From contig JAJDZD010000041.1 of the NCBI GenBank assembly GCA_022824865.1, positions 1 through 64,000 of the forward strand: a stretch of DNA of 64,000 nt, written 5' to 3'. The notes beneath the pieces are model-generated. The model was not told the origin of the DNA. It was given only the letters and a program-made list of their open reading frames with translations, and made no database searches. Position numbers and translations under genes: made by a program. The DNA is from Chloroflexota bacterium (GTDB lineage: Bacteria > Chloroflexota > UBA11872). This document shows positions 16,428-24,873 of this stretch, one piece after another (position 1 is the first letter of the stretch; each line of letters begins with the position of its first letter).

Positions 16428-18643
16428 TTGTGATGGTCACCGTTGCCATTCGTGACTTGCACGATTACTTCCTCGACATCGTTACGGGCGTTTGGCAGGA
16501 CCTCGATCGTGGGGAGTTGCCGGTAGTCGCCGGTCGCACGCACGCGAGCCCGCGTGGCCGCCCAGGCAAGGCCGCCGGAGCCGGCCACCGTCAGCGGCGC
16601 GAGGCTGGCCAGCACGTTCGAGCCGCGGTCCTCGCGCCAGCGGCCGCCGAAGTTATGACCCTGGCCGATCGGCACGCCCAGCACGCCGGGCGCGGCGGCC
16701 GGCGAGATGTACACCCCCGCCTCGAATTCGCCATGGGCGGTCTCGATCCGCACGACGTCGCCGCGCGAGACGTTCAGCGCCGCCGCGGTCGACGGATTCA
16801 TCTCGACCCAGGTCGTCCAGGTTGCCGTGGAGATCGGGTCGGGTGTGGCCTGCAGCCAGGGGTTGGCGGTCTCGTCGCCGCCGCCCAGCGCCACGCCCTC
16901 GAATGGGATCAGGTGCAACGGGTAATCAAGGCCGTTATCGCTGAATGCCGGCTCGGCCAGCAGGTTGATGTGCCAGTCCGGACTACTTCTGAATTCAGGC
17001 GCCCAATCGTCGTTCCAGCCGCCGCCGTTCTTCAGCAGTTCCACCCAGCGCTCATTGAAGTCGCCGCCCCGGAATACTTCGGCGGCGTTGGCCCGTACCG
17101 CGTCGCGCATGGTTTCCCAGGGCGGAGCCAGGTTAGGCCGCAGGTCGTGCCACAGGGTCAGCAGGATGTCGCCAAAGCTCCGACCGGACGTTGTCGGCCG
17201 GACTACCGGCTGTTGCAGACCCACCACGTGCTGTCGCGGCGCCGGGTCGGGCACGTAGTCGCCCCACTCCTCGAACGGATGCGAGGAGGGCAACACCAGG
17301 TCGGAGTGCCCCAGCGTCTCGCTCATGATCGTGCCGATACCGACAACGAACGGGATCTTGCCGAGCGCGTCGGCAAAGCGCGTGGCTTCGGGCATGCCGT
17401 AGACGGGATCGGCCTCGAAGACAATCGCCACGTCGGGGGGCTCGCCCTCCAGCCAACTGTTGCCGCGCCCCGCCAGATCGGCGAAGGACGTCGGTTCCGT
17501 GGGCGGTGTCACCGTGCTGCGCAGGTTCGGGTTCGGCAGCAGCCCGCCCGGCTGCCCGACGCTTCCGACCATGTGGTTCAGCAGCATGGCGGCGAGGCCG
17601 TTGTCCAGCCCGTTGGTACTGGCCAGGGCCGGGCCGCCGGCGATGGCGAAGCCGGGCTGATGGCTGGCGAACTCGCGGGCAATCTCCTGGATTCGCTCCA
17701 CCGGCACGCCGGTTCGCTGGCTGACGCGGTCGGGTGCATAGGCATTGAGCGCATCCAGGCCGCCGACTTCGCTCACGACGTTGAACCAGTTGTCCGGCGG
17801 CGCCAATCCCTCGGCGGCGATTACCTGGGCGATCGAGAGCGCCAGCGCGCCTTCCTGCCCCGGATGCACGTACACCCAGGAATCGGCATTGGCGCCGGTC
17901 AGCGACATGCGCGGCTCGACCTGGATGAGGCGTCCACGCTCGCCGTGTCCCTGGCGGAACTCGCCGTAGCCGACGCCGTATTGCGTGGGTGACACCCAGG
18001 TCGAAAGAAAGTCGGCGCCAAACGAAAGGATCGAGTGCGCGTTGGCAATGTCGAGATACGGGAGGCGCTGCGCGCCCAGCCCGTCTTGCACGGTCTTGCG
18101 CCAGACCGTCGACTCCAGCGTTTCGTACACCACGTGTTCGCCGCCAAAGGCCGTGGCGAAGTCGCGGGCAATGCGCGCCCGCGTACCGCTGATCGGCCCG
18201 GTGATGACCACGACGCTACGGGCTTCCGACATCTTCTCGGTGAGCAGATCGAGCCCGGCCGGCCACTCCAGGTCCTCGAATTCGTTCGCCCCGCGCAGGC
18301 CGCGCCGGCGCTTGGGAACCGTCAATCGATCCGGGTGATACAACGACTGCACGCCAGCCTGGCTGCGTACGTTCAGCTTGCCCTGGTTGACCGGGAAGGC
18401 CGGGTTGCCCTCCACCTTCTTAGCGCGCCCGTCGATGGTGCGTACCACGACGCTATTGCCGCAGGACGAGTGCGCGCAGGTCGTGGCGAACCAGAGTTCC
18501 TGGCCCGGCAGCGACAGCTCCGGCTGGAGGACAAAGCTCTGGACCTGGGACTCACGCTCGGGGGCGGCACAGGCCACCACCGTGGCGCCGCCGGCAAGCG
18601 CGGCCGAGCCGACGAGGAAACGCCGTCGTCCGAGGCCGCTCAT
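16424..18643 (-). CDS. actB1: Alternative complex III molybdopterin-oxidoreductase-like half of ActB
   Basis: 739 residues from an ATG at 18641-18643. A twin-arginine signal (GRRRFLVGSAALAGG) directs export of the folded protein. The body follows the molybdopterin oxidoreductase fold: HSSCGNSVVVRTIDGRAKKVEGN near the start, NAHSILSFGADFLSTW, DLVLPSSHPFEEWGDY and a C-terminal domain with RGDVVRIETAHGEFEAGVYI. ActB proteins of this complex keep the fold but are known to lack the molybdenum cofactor, so the role is structural. It is 13 bases after actA and overlaps actB2. Confidence 0.9.
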   Translation of the reverse strand: MSGLGRRRFLVGSAALAGGATVVACAAPERESQVQSFVLQPELSLPGQELWFATTCAHSSCGNSVVVRTIDGRAKKVEGNPAFPVNQGKLNVRSQAGVQSLYHPDRLTVPKRRRGLRGANEFEDLEWPAGLDLLTEKMSEARSVVVITGPISGTRARIARDFATAFGGEHVVYETLESTVWRKTVQDGLGAQRLPYLDIANAHSILSFGADFLSTWVSPTQYGVGYGEFRQGHGERGRLIQVEPRMSLTGANADSWVYVHPGQEGALALSIAQVIAAEGLAPPDNWFNVVSEVGGLDALNAYAPDRVSQRTGVPVERIQEIAREFASHQPGFAIAGGPALASTNGLDNGLAAMLLNHMVGSVGQPGGLLPNPNLRSTVTPPTEPTSFADLAGRGNSWLEGEPPDVAIVFEADPVYGMPEATRFADALGKIPFVVGIGTIMSETLGHSDLVLPSSHPFEEWGDYVPDPAPRQHVVGLQQPVVRPTTSGRSFGDILLTLWHDLRPNLAPPWETMRDAVRANAAEVFRGGDFNERWVELLKNGGGWNDDWAPEFRSSPDWHINLLAEPAFSDNGLDYPLHLIPFEGVALGGGDETANPWLQATPDPISTATWTTWVEMNPSTAAALNVSRGDVVRIETAHGEFEAGVYISPAAAPGVLGVPIGQGHNFGGRWREDRGSNVLASLAPLTVAGSGGLAWAATRARVRATGDYRQLPTIEVLPNARNDVEEVIVQVTNGNGDHHK

Positions 18644-18656
18644 GCTTCCCGACCGA

Positions 18657-19217
18657 TCACTTGTGACATGTCGCGCAATCCAGCGAGGCGGAATTCTCGC
18701 GGTGGCATCCCTGGCAGTCGCCCATGGCGAGGGAGCGTACCTGTTTGACTTCCTCCATTGAGGCCACGTCGCCGTGGCAGGTCTCGCACGCGACCCCGGC
18801 CTGAATGTGCGGTGCGTGGACGAAACGCACGTGGTCCGGCACCCGGTGCACACGCGCCCAGTTCACCGGTGTATTGGTATCCCAGTGCGCTTGCAGCAAC
18901 TGGATCTGTGGGCTGTCGGTCTTCACGACCGAGTGGCAGAACATGCACTGCTCGACCGACGGCACCGTAGCCGCCGCCTGGCTGCCGACGCCCCGGTGAC
19001 AGAACTCGCAGGGGATGGCGGCATCGCCCGCGTGGACCGAGTGATCGAACGCGATGGGCTGTTCAGGCGCCGGCGTTGCGGTGCCGCCGGCGGCCATCAG
19101 GTACAGCAGGATGGCCAACACGCCGGCGCCACCCACCAGTGGGGGCGCGGAGGCGCCGCCCAGGATTAGGGCCTGCTTGAGCGTAATGCGAGGCAGGAGG
19201 GCGGTCAGGTATTGCAT
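18657..19217 (-). CDS. actA: Alternative complex III pentaheme cytochrome c subunit
   Basis: 186 residues from an ATG at 19215-19217. One N-terminal membrane helix (about 22-42) is followed by a soluble domain with five heme sites: CEFCH, CMFCH, CETCH, CQGCH and CATCH, the last two residues from the end. Additional histidines (FDHSVHAGD, VHAPHIQAG) can serve as axial ligands. This is the heme-number and topology of ActA. It stands first among the recognised act genes, four bases after a small membrane protein gene. The open frame runs further upstream, but without similarity. Confidence 0.92.
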   Translation of the reverse strand: MQYLTALLPRITLKQALILGGASAPPLVGGAGVLAILLYLMAAGGTATPAPEQPIAFDHSVHAGDAAIPCEFCHRGVGSQAAATVPSVEQCMFCHSVVKTDSPQIQLLQAHWDTNTPVNWARVHRVPDHVRFVHAPHIQAGVACETCHGDVASMEEVKQVRSLAMGDCQGCHRENSASLDCATCHK

Positions 19218-19221
19218 ACCG

Positions 19222-19518
19222 CTATATCGCCAGCCGCGGGTAGATCTCGGGCAGGATGTCCAGCGCCAGCAGCGTGCCCTTGATCGCGAGTACCACGACC
19301 GCGACACAACCCATCGCCACGATTGAATACAGCGGGGCCCGCATGCGCCGAGCCACGGCCACCGGCAGATCGCCGGTGTCCATGAGCGAAGGAATCATGG
19401 CGTGCGCCAGCATGTACGTGAGACCGGTCACGATCATCGCCGCGGCGAAGAACCAGAGGTGGGCGACCAGTTCCGAGAGCCTGACCCAGTCGCCCTCCGA
19501 GAGTTCGCTCAGTTGCAC
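19222..19518 (-). CDS. Small two-helix membrane protein leading the act operon, function unknown
   Basis: 98 residues from a GTG at 19516-19518. Two membrane helices are visible (about 18-40 and 62-84) with a short loop containing a histidine (AHAMIPSLMDTGDLP). It is four bases upstream of actA and in the same direction, so it is probably the first gene of the whole respiratory transcript. I do not recognise a family. A small accessory or assembly subunit of alternative complex III is the natural guess, based on position only. Confidence 0.6.
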   Translation of the reverse strand: MQLSELSEGDWVRLSELVAHLWFFAAAMIVTGLTYMLAHAMIPSLMDTGDLPVAVARRMRAPLYSIVAMGCVAVVVLAIKGTLLALDILPEIYPRLAI

Positions 19519-19862
19519 CCGTGCGTCTCCGTCAGCAACCGGCGCGACACGTTCGGCGGCGCATGGTATCCGACCCGTGCGCCTGATGCGCGGGCGATGC
19601 GTCGATTATTGGCCCAACCGACAGAATGAGGGCAGGGCAGCATCAGGCGAATTTCGTCTCCGGGCCGGGCGACAACGTGAAATGTTTCACAAATCAACCC
19701 GGACCGCAAGAAACGCTTTCGGCCCGCGGATTATGGCCAGCCCTCCGGCGCGGCCGCGCCGGTGCTGTCACAATACGCTGACCATTCGTGGCGTCCCGTC
19801 GGGCGGGCGCCACGCCCCGTTTCACTCGCGACTTGACCGGGTCAGAAAGGACTCGAGTTTCC
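19519..19862. other. 344-base divergent intergenic region between the act operon and the aldehyde dehydrogenase gene
   Basis: The longest gene-free stretch in the window. It must hold the leftward promoter of the respiratory cluster and the rightward promoter of the aldehyde dehydrogenase gene. It contains one clear palindrome (19677-19690, listed separately). An AAAGGA at 19846-19851 fits a ribosome-binding site for the ATG at 19863. I see no convincing -35/-10 pair, RNA gene, or small frame with a good start. Confidence 0.5.
19677..19690. promoter_or_regulatory. Palindromic operator candidate GTGAAA-TG-TTTCAC
   Basis: Perfect 6-base inverted arms around a 2-base centre, flanked by A/T-rich sequence in an otherwise GC-rich gap. 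It lies 187 bases upstream of the aldehyde dehydrogenase start and 159 bases upstream of the leftward respiratory cluster, so it could serve either promoter. The size fits a helix-turn-helix dimer; the regulator is unknown. Confidence 0.4.
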
Positions 19863-21275
19863 ATGAAGATGTACATCGCCGGCGCCTGGACGAACGGGCA
19901 GTCGAGCATGGACGTGCTGAATCCGTACGACGGCTCCGTGGTGGACACCGTGCCGCGCGGTACCGCCGCGGACGTGGACCGCGCGCTGGATAGCGCCGTA
20001 CGGGGCGCCCGAGTTATGGCCGGGCTGACCGGCTTCGAGCGCTACGAGCTGCTGCACCGCACGGCCGATCTCATCAAGGCGAATGCCGAGGACCTGGCGA
20101 CGCAGCTGACCCGCGAAGAGGGCAAGATCATTTCCGAGGCGACGCTGGAAGTCGAGCGGGCCGCCGAGATCATCTACCTCTCCGCCGAAGAGGCCAAGCG
20201 GCTGGACGGCGAGGTCATTCCGCTCGACGGCGGTCCCGGCGTCAAGGGCAAGTTCGGCTTCACCATGCGCGTCCCCTGCGGCGTAGTTGCCGCCGTGACG
20301 CCCTTCAACTTCCCGCTGCACCTCGTCTGCCACAAGGTCGGTCCCGCCCTGGCCGGCGGAAACGCCGTGGTGGTCAAGCCGGCCAGCGACACGCCGCTGA
20401 TGGCGCTGCGCCTGGTCGAGCTGCTGCTCGAGGCCGGCGTGCCCGAGGAAGCCGTGCACTGCGTCACCGGCTCCGGCGCCGAAATCGGCGACGCCCTGGT
20501 GTCCGACCCGCGCGTTCGCAAGATCAGCTTCACCGGCAGCCGCGACATCGGCGAGCGCATCTGCAAGCAGGCCGGGATCAAGAAAGTCACGATGGAACTC
20601 GGCTCCAACGCGCCGGTGATCGTGATGCCCGACGCCGACCTGGACAAGGTCCGCACCGTCATTCCGCAGACGGCCTTCGCCAACGCCGGCCAGGTCTGCA
20701 TTTCAACCCAGCGGGTGATCGCGCCGGCGCCGGTCTACGACGAGCTCGTCGAGACGCTGGTTCCCGCCGTGGCCGCCCTGTCCACCGGCGATCCGCTCGA
20801 TCCCGCCACCTCCGTGGGCCCGATGATCCGGGAGTCGGACGCCGCACGCGTGGGGAACTGGATCGACGAGGCCGTCGGCGAGGGCGCCGAACTGCTGGTC
20901 GGCGGCGAGCGCTCGGGCCAACTCTTCGAGCCGACCCTGCTGGCCGGCGTCAGCCCCGAAATGCGCGTTTCCTGCGAAGAGCTGTTCGGCCCGGCCATGG
21001 GCGTGACCCGCGTGGACGACGTGGACCAGGCCATCGACCTGGCCAACGACTCGATCTACGGCCTGAGCGCGGCGATCTTCACCCAGGACATCGACACGGC
21101 GATGCGCTTCGCCCGCAGCGTCGACTCAGGCAACATCCACATCAACTGGGGCAGCCAGTGGCGCACCGACCTGATGCCCTACGGCGGCCTGAAGGACAGC
21201 GGCATGGGCAAGGAAGGTCCCAAGTACGCGGTCGAGGAGATGACCGAGTACAAGCTGGTGGTCATTCACGACTGA
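19863..21275 (+). CDS. NAD(P)-dependent aldehyde dehydrogenase
   Basis: 470 residues, full length for the family. It oxidises an aldehyde to the acid with NAD(P). The catalytic Cys279 is in FANAGQVCIST, the general base Glu245 in KVTMELGSNAP, the oxyanion Asn149 in TPFNFPLH, and the cofactor lysine Lys172 in VVVKPASDTP. The loops and SSDH/lactaldehyde-dehydrogenase-like wording suggest a semialdehyde or small hydroxyaldehyde as substrate, but specificity cannot be fixed. The ATG at 19863 follows an AAAGGA at 19846-19851; the frame is open further upstream without similarity. It ends by overlapping the convergent MFS gene by 10 bases. Confidence 0.9.
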   Translation: MKMYIAGAWTNGQSSMDVLNPYDGSVVDTVPRGTAADVDRALDSAVRGARVMAGLTGFERYELLHRTADLIKANAEDLATQLTREEGKIISEATLEVERAAEIIYLSAEEAKRLDGEVIPLDGGPGVKGKFGFTMRVPCGVVAAVTPFNFPLHLVCHKVGPALAGGNAVVVKPASDTPLMALRLVELLLEAGVPEEAVHCVTGSGAEIGDALVSDPRVRKISFTGSRDIGERICKQAGIKKVTMELGSNAPVIVMPDADLDKVRTVIPQTAFANAGQVCISTQRVIAPAPVYDELVETLVPAVAALSTGDPLDPATSVGPMIRESDAARVGNWIDEAVGEGAELLVGGERSGQLFEPTLLAGVSPEMRVSCEELFGPAMGVTRVDDVDQAIDLANDSIYGLSAAIFTQDIDTAMRFARSVDSGNIHINWGSQWRTDLMPYGGLKDSGMGKEGPKYAVEEMTEYKLVVIHD

Positions 21276-22504
21276 ACCGCACCGCGAACCCGAAGTCGGC
21301 TAATCGCCACAAGGGACGCCACGCCGGCCGCCGCGCCCGCCCAGAACAACAGGGCGGGCGCGGCGTCTCCGGCGGCAATGGCCAGTAACGCGGCGATTGC
21401 CACCCCGATGGAGTAGGCTGTCGAGTCGATGGCCATCGCCTGGCCCAGCCGGCCGTGCGGGGTCACGTCGGCCGCCAGCGCCACGATCAGTCCCTGGAAC
21501 ACGCTCTGCGTGAACGCATAGGGCACCCACAACGCCAGCAGCGCGCCGAACGCGTCGATCTGGCCGTAGACGGCCGTGTTGACGGCACCCACCGCCAATG
21601 CAACCGCCAACGCGCCGCGCCGACCCCAGCGGTCCGAGAGCGCCCCGACCGCCACCTGTGCGCTGGCCCCGCCCACGGCTGATAGAAACACCAGCCACCC
21701 AACCGCCGTCAGGTCGCCGCCCGCGTCCACCAGCTTCGGCCCGGCCAGGATGATGAACGCGCCGTACGTCACGGTCGTGCAGGCGCGGATGAACGCCAGA
21801 ATTCGAATTGCCGGCACTCGCGTGAGCTGAAGCAGTTCGCTTAGCTTGACTTTGCTGGCGCGCGGCGCCGCTGGAACGGCCGGCAGCACTGTCAGCGCCG
21901 CCAGCGCGGCCGCGCCGATAGTCACGGCCGCGACCAGCGCGAAAACCCGAAACCCAAAGGCATTCGCCAGCACGCCAAGGGCCAGTCCCCCGAGTCCGGG
22001 CGCCACCCCAACCGTGAAGCTGACCAGCGACGACGCCAGCCCGCGTCGCGCCGCCGGCGCCACCTGCATGGCATAGGTTTGCGACGCCGACCAGTGCAGC
22101 CCCAGCGCCAGGCCACCGAACGGCGCCGCCACGATGAAGAGGCCCAGGTCTGGCGTAAAGATCATCACGGCCACGAGGACGCACAGTCCGGCCAGGCCTA
22201 GCGCGTACGTCCGCTGGCTGCCGAACCGGGCGATGGGCACGGAAGCAAAGATCCCCAGCACCGCCCGAGCGCCGTGCATGGCCACCAGCAGCACGCCCGC
22301 GCCGGCCACGCCGCGCCCCAGGTCGTCGCGAATGAACAGCGACAGGAAATTGACGACCGGCAGCCAGCCGGCCACGCCCAACCCCATGATCGCGATCAGC
22401 GTGACGAAGCGTCGCGATCCCAGGCGCGTCGGCGGATCAAACGCCTGGCTGGTCGCCGCGCTCCCCAATTCGAGTCTCCGTCGTTGGCGCCGCCGAGATT
22501 CCAT
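21266..22504 (-). CDS. Major facilitator superfamily transporter
   Basis: 412 residues with 12 hydrophobic segments in two groups of six, separated by a loop near residues 205-225 (VPAAPRASKVKLSEL). The MFS loop motif is present in the second half as GALSDRWGRRGA, and a weaker version in the first (ASVPIARFGSQRTY). The N-terminal 30 residues are basic and cytoplasmic. Drug or metabolite efflux is typical of this subclass, but no substrate can be named. It converges on and overlaps the aldehyde dehydrogenase gene by 10 bases. Confidence 0.85.
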   Translation of the reverse strand: MESRRRQRRRLELGSAATSQAFDPPTRLGSRRFVTLIAIMGLGVAGWLPVVNFLSLFIRDDLGRGVAGAGVLLVAMHGARAVLGIFASVPIARFGSQRTYALGLAGLCVLVAVMIFTPDLGLFIVAAPFGGLALGLHWSASQTYAMQVAPAARRGLASSLVSFTVGVAPGLGGLALGVLANAFGFRVFALVAAVTIGAAALAALTVLPAVPAAPRASKVKLSELLQLTRVPAIRILAFIRACTTVTYGAFIILAGPKLVDAGGDLTAVGWLVFLSAVGGASAQVAVGALSDRWGRRGALAVALAVGAVNTAVYGQIDAFGALLALWVPYAFTQSVFQGLIVALAADVTPHGRLGQAMAIDSTAYSIGVAIAALLAIAAGDAAPALLFWAGAAAGVASLVAISRLRVRGAVQS

Positions 22505-22701
22505 CCCAGGGCGGCGTCGGGCGCGCGAACCGTAGCAGCCCCTCGAGTCGCCTGCCCGCCCGGGCTGTTGACGGCCGGCCGAACGCGACGGTAACGGAAA
22601 TCACCGTGACGGTCCGGCAGCGGCCCGTTCGCGCCTAGAATCCAGGCAGAGCGTCGTGACGCCCCGGGAGTATCGCGCTGGAGGCACTGGGCCGATTCAC
22701 G

Positions 22702-24873
22702 GTGCGTTGGCGCTGGCCCATCATCGCCGCCTGGTTACTTGCCGCGGCGCTCTCACTCCTGGCTCTACCCCAGGTTGGATCCATCCTGCGCGCCGGTGGA
22801 TTTTCCGCCGACGGCATCGAGTCGCAAGAGGCCTTCGACCGCTACGAAGAGGACTTCGGCGCCGTTGGCTCCCCTATCCAGATCGCCTTTCACCACGACG
22901 AATGGCTGGTTACGGACGAGGCATTCGCGGACGAGGCGGCTCGCGTTCTGGCGCCATTGGCGGCCTTGCCGGACGTCATGCGGGTTTCGACCTTCCAGGA
23001 CAACCCCACCCAGATCGCCCCGGACGGCCATACCGCGTACACCACGCTGTTCTTCGACCTGCACCCGGACGTAGCTCACCGCATCGTGCCCGAGCTTCGC
23101 GGGCGGCTGGCGCCGTCGGACCTCGACGTGCACATCGCCGGGTCGCCCGTCTACTACTCGGACATCCAGACCCTCAGCGAAGCCGACCTGCAGCGGGCCG
23201 AAACCGTGGGTCTGCCGTTCGCCCTGATCGTGCTGGTGCTGGTCTTCGGGTCCGTGGTCGCGGCCGGCATTCCCGTGCTGGCTGGCGGCGCCAGCGTAGT
23301 CGTCGGCCTGGCGCTGCTCTGGCTGTTCGGCCAGCAGGTCGGCTTTTCAATCTTTGCTCTAAACGTCGTGACGCTGGTGGGATTGGGCCTCGGCGCCGAC
23401 TACTCGCTCATCCTCGTCAGCCGCTTCCGCGAGGAACTGGCCGCCGGTCAGTCCGTCCAGGACGCGGTGCCGCGCACGGTGGCGACCGCCGGAAAAGCCG
23501 TGGTGTTTTCCGGGGCGGCGGTCCTGACGGGGCTCGCGTCCCTGATGGTGTTTGAGTTCATGATGCTGCGCTCCATCGGCGCCGGCGGCGCGCTGGTCGT
23601 GTTGATCGCCGTCGCGGCCGCCACGACCTTCGTGCCGGCCCTGCTGTCGGTGCTGGGTCCGCGCGTCAACATGTGGCGCGGCTGGCGGCCGGCGGTCGGT
23701 CCGCGTAACGGGTGGGCGCGGCTGGCTCGGGCGGTCATGCGGCGGCCCTTGCCGATTTTCCTGGGCGTCTCCGCATTCCTCGTAGTGCTTGGCCTGCCGT
23801 TCCTGCACGTTCGCCTCAACGCGCCGGACGCGAGGGTGCTGACGCCCGACTCGCCGTCCCGCGTGGCCTATGAATTCCTGCGGGATGAATTCGGCGAAGG
23901 CCACCAGACGCCGCTGTTCCTCGTGGCGCGCTTCCCCGAGGGCGCGCTCGCGCCTGAAGCCGTAGCCGCGCAGCACGACCTCACGCGCGCACTGGAAGCG
24001 GATCCGCGCGTCGCCAGGGTCGGCGGCATCACCGCCATCGATCCGCGAATCACGCTCGAGCAATACCAACTGCTCTACCGCTACGCGCCTGGAATCGGCG
24101 ACCCCTGGGCCAGGGCGCTTGCCGAGACGTTCACCCGCGAGAACGCCGCCTTCATGCTGGTTGAGCCCAGCGTGCCGTCAACCTCGCCCGAAGCCGAAGG
24201 CCTGGTTGAGGCCATCCGCGCCTACCGCGACGCCAACGGGCTCGACCTGTTGGTCGGCGGCGGCGCGGCTGGACTCAAGGACTTCGTCGACCGGCTCTAC
24301 ACCGACTTCCCCAAGGCCGTACTGCTGATCCTGGTGATCACCTACGTGGTGCTGGCCGTGCTATTCCGGTCGGTCGTGTTGCCGCTCAAGGCGGTCCTTC
24401 TGAACGTGCTGAGCCTGCTCGCCAGCTTCGGCGCGCTGGTGCTGGTGTTCCAGGACGGCTGGCTCTCGAACGTGCTGCGCTTCGAGCCGCTCGGCTACAT
24501 CGACTCCCTGTTGCCCGTCGTTCTGTTCGCCATGCTCTTCGGATTGAGCATGGACTACGAGGTGTTTCTGCTCTCCCGCGTCAAGGAAGCGCACGACGAA
24601 GGCCGCTCCAACACCGAGAGCGTGGCCATCGGCATGGAACGCAGCGGCCGCGTCGTAACCAGCGCGGCGCTGGTCGTCATTGCCGTCTGCCTGGCGTTCG
24701 TAACGGCCGACATCGTCCTCATCAAGGCGCTGGGCCTGGGTGCGGCCATCGCCGTGTTCGTGGACGCCGCCATCGTGCGCGCCCTGCTGGTGCCGGCCAC
24801 GATGCACCTGCTGGGCCGCTGGAACTGGTGGGCGCCGTCATTGCGCCGGCCGAGACTTCGGGCATCGACATGA
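22702..24873 (+). CDS. MMPL/RND-superfamily membrane exporter
   Basis: 723 residues. One N-terminal helix, a large external domain (about 30-170), five to six helices (170-330), a second external domain (about 375-530) and a second helix bundle. Signature strings are GLGLGADYSLILVSRFREEL and FGLSMDYEVFLLSRVKEAHDEG, the proton-relay helices of MMPL proteins. These export lipids or other hydrophobic compounds. A GTG at 22702 is the annotated start; family N-termini usually begin some eight residues earlier, and a CTG at 22678 in the same frame would supply them. TTGACG at 22568 with TAACGG at 22592 is a weak promoter candidate. It overlaps the next gene by ATGA, so the two products probably act together. 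Confidence 0.87.
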   Translation: MRWRWPIIAAWLLAAALSLLALPQVGSILRAGGFSADGIESQEAFDRYEEDFGAVGSPIQIAFHHDEWLVTDEAFADEAARVLAPLAALPDVMRVSTFQDNPTQIAPDGHTAYTTLFFDLHPDVAHRIVPELRGRLAPSDLDVHIAGSPVYYSDIQTLSEADLQRAETVGLPFALIVLVLVFGSVVAAGIPVLAGGASVVVGLALLWLFGQQVGFSIFALNVVTLVGLGLGADYSLILVSRFREELAAGQSVQDAVPRTVATAGKAVVFSGAAVLTGLASLMVFEFMMLRSIGAGGALVVLIAVAAATTFVPALLSVLGPRVNMWRGWRPAVGPRNGWARLARAVMRRPLPIFLGVSAFLVVLGLPFLHVRLNAPDARVLTPDSPSRVAYEFLRDEFGEGHQTPLFLVARFPEGALAPEAVAAQHDLTRALEADPRVARVGGITAIDPRITLEQYQLLYRYAPGIGDPWARALAETFTRENAAFMLVEPSVPSTSPEAEGLVEAIRAYRDANGLDLLVGGGAAGLKDFVDRLYTDFPKAVLLILVITYVVLAVLFRSVVLPLKAVLLNVLSLLASFGALVLVFQDGWLSNVLRFEPLGYIDSLLPVVLFAMLFGLSMDYEVFLLSRVKEAHDEGRSNTESVAIGMERSGRVVTSAALVVIAVCLAFVTADIVLIKALGLGAAIAVFVDAAIVRALLVPATMHLLGRWNWWAPSLRRPRLRAST

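Noticed and set aside
16364-17992. A 542-codon open frame on the plus strand
   Set aside because: Shadow of actB1 on the other strand; composition is Arg/His/Gly/Val-rich without recognisable domains.
16424-18643. Active molybdenum enzyme (for example nitrate or DMSO reductase) for the molybdopterin-like gene
   Set aside because: It sits between actA and actB2 with a separate ferredoxin subunit and pentaheme partner, the alternative complex III arrangement in which this subunit has no molybdenum.
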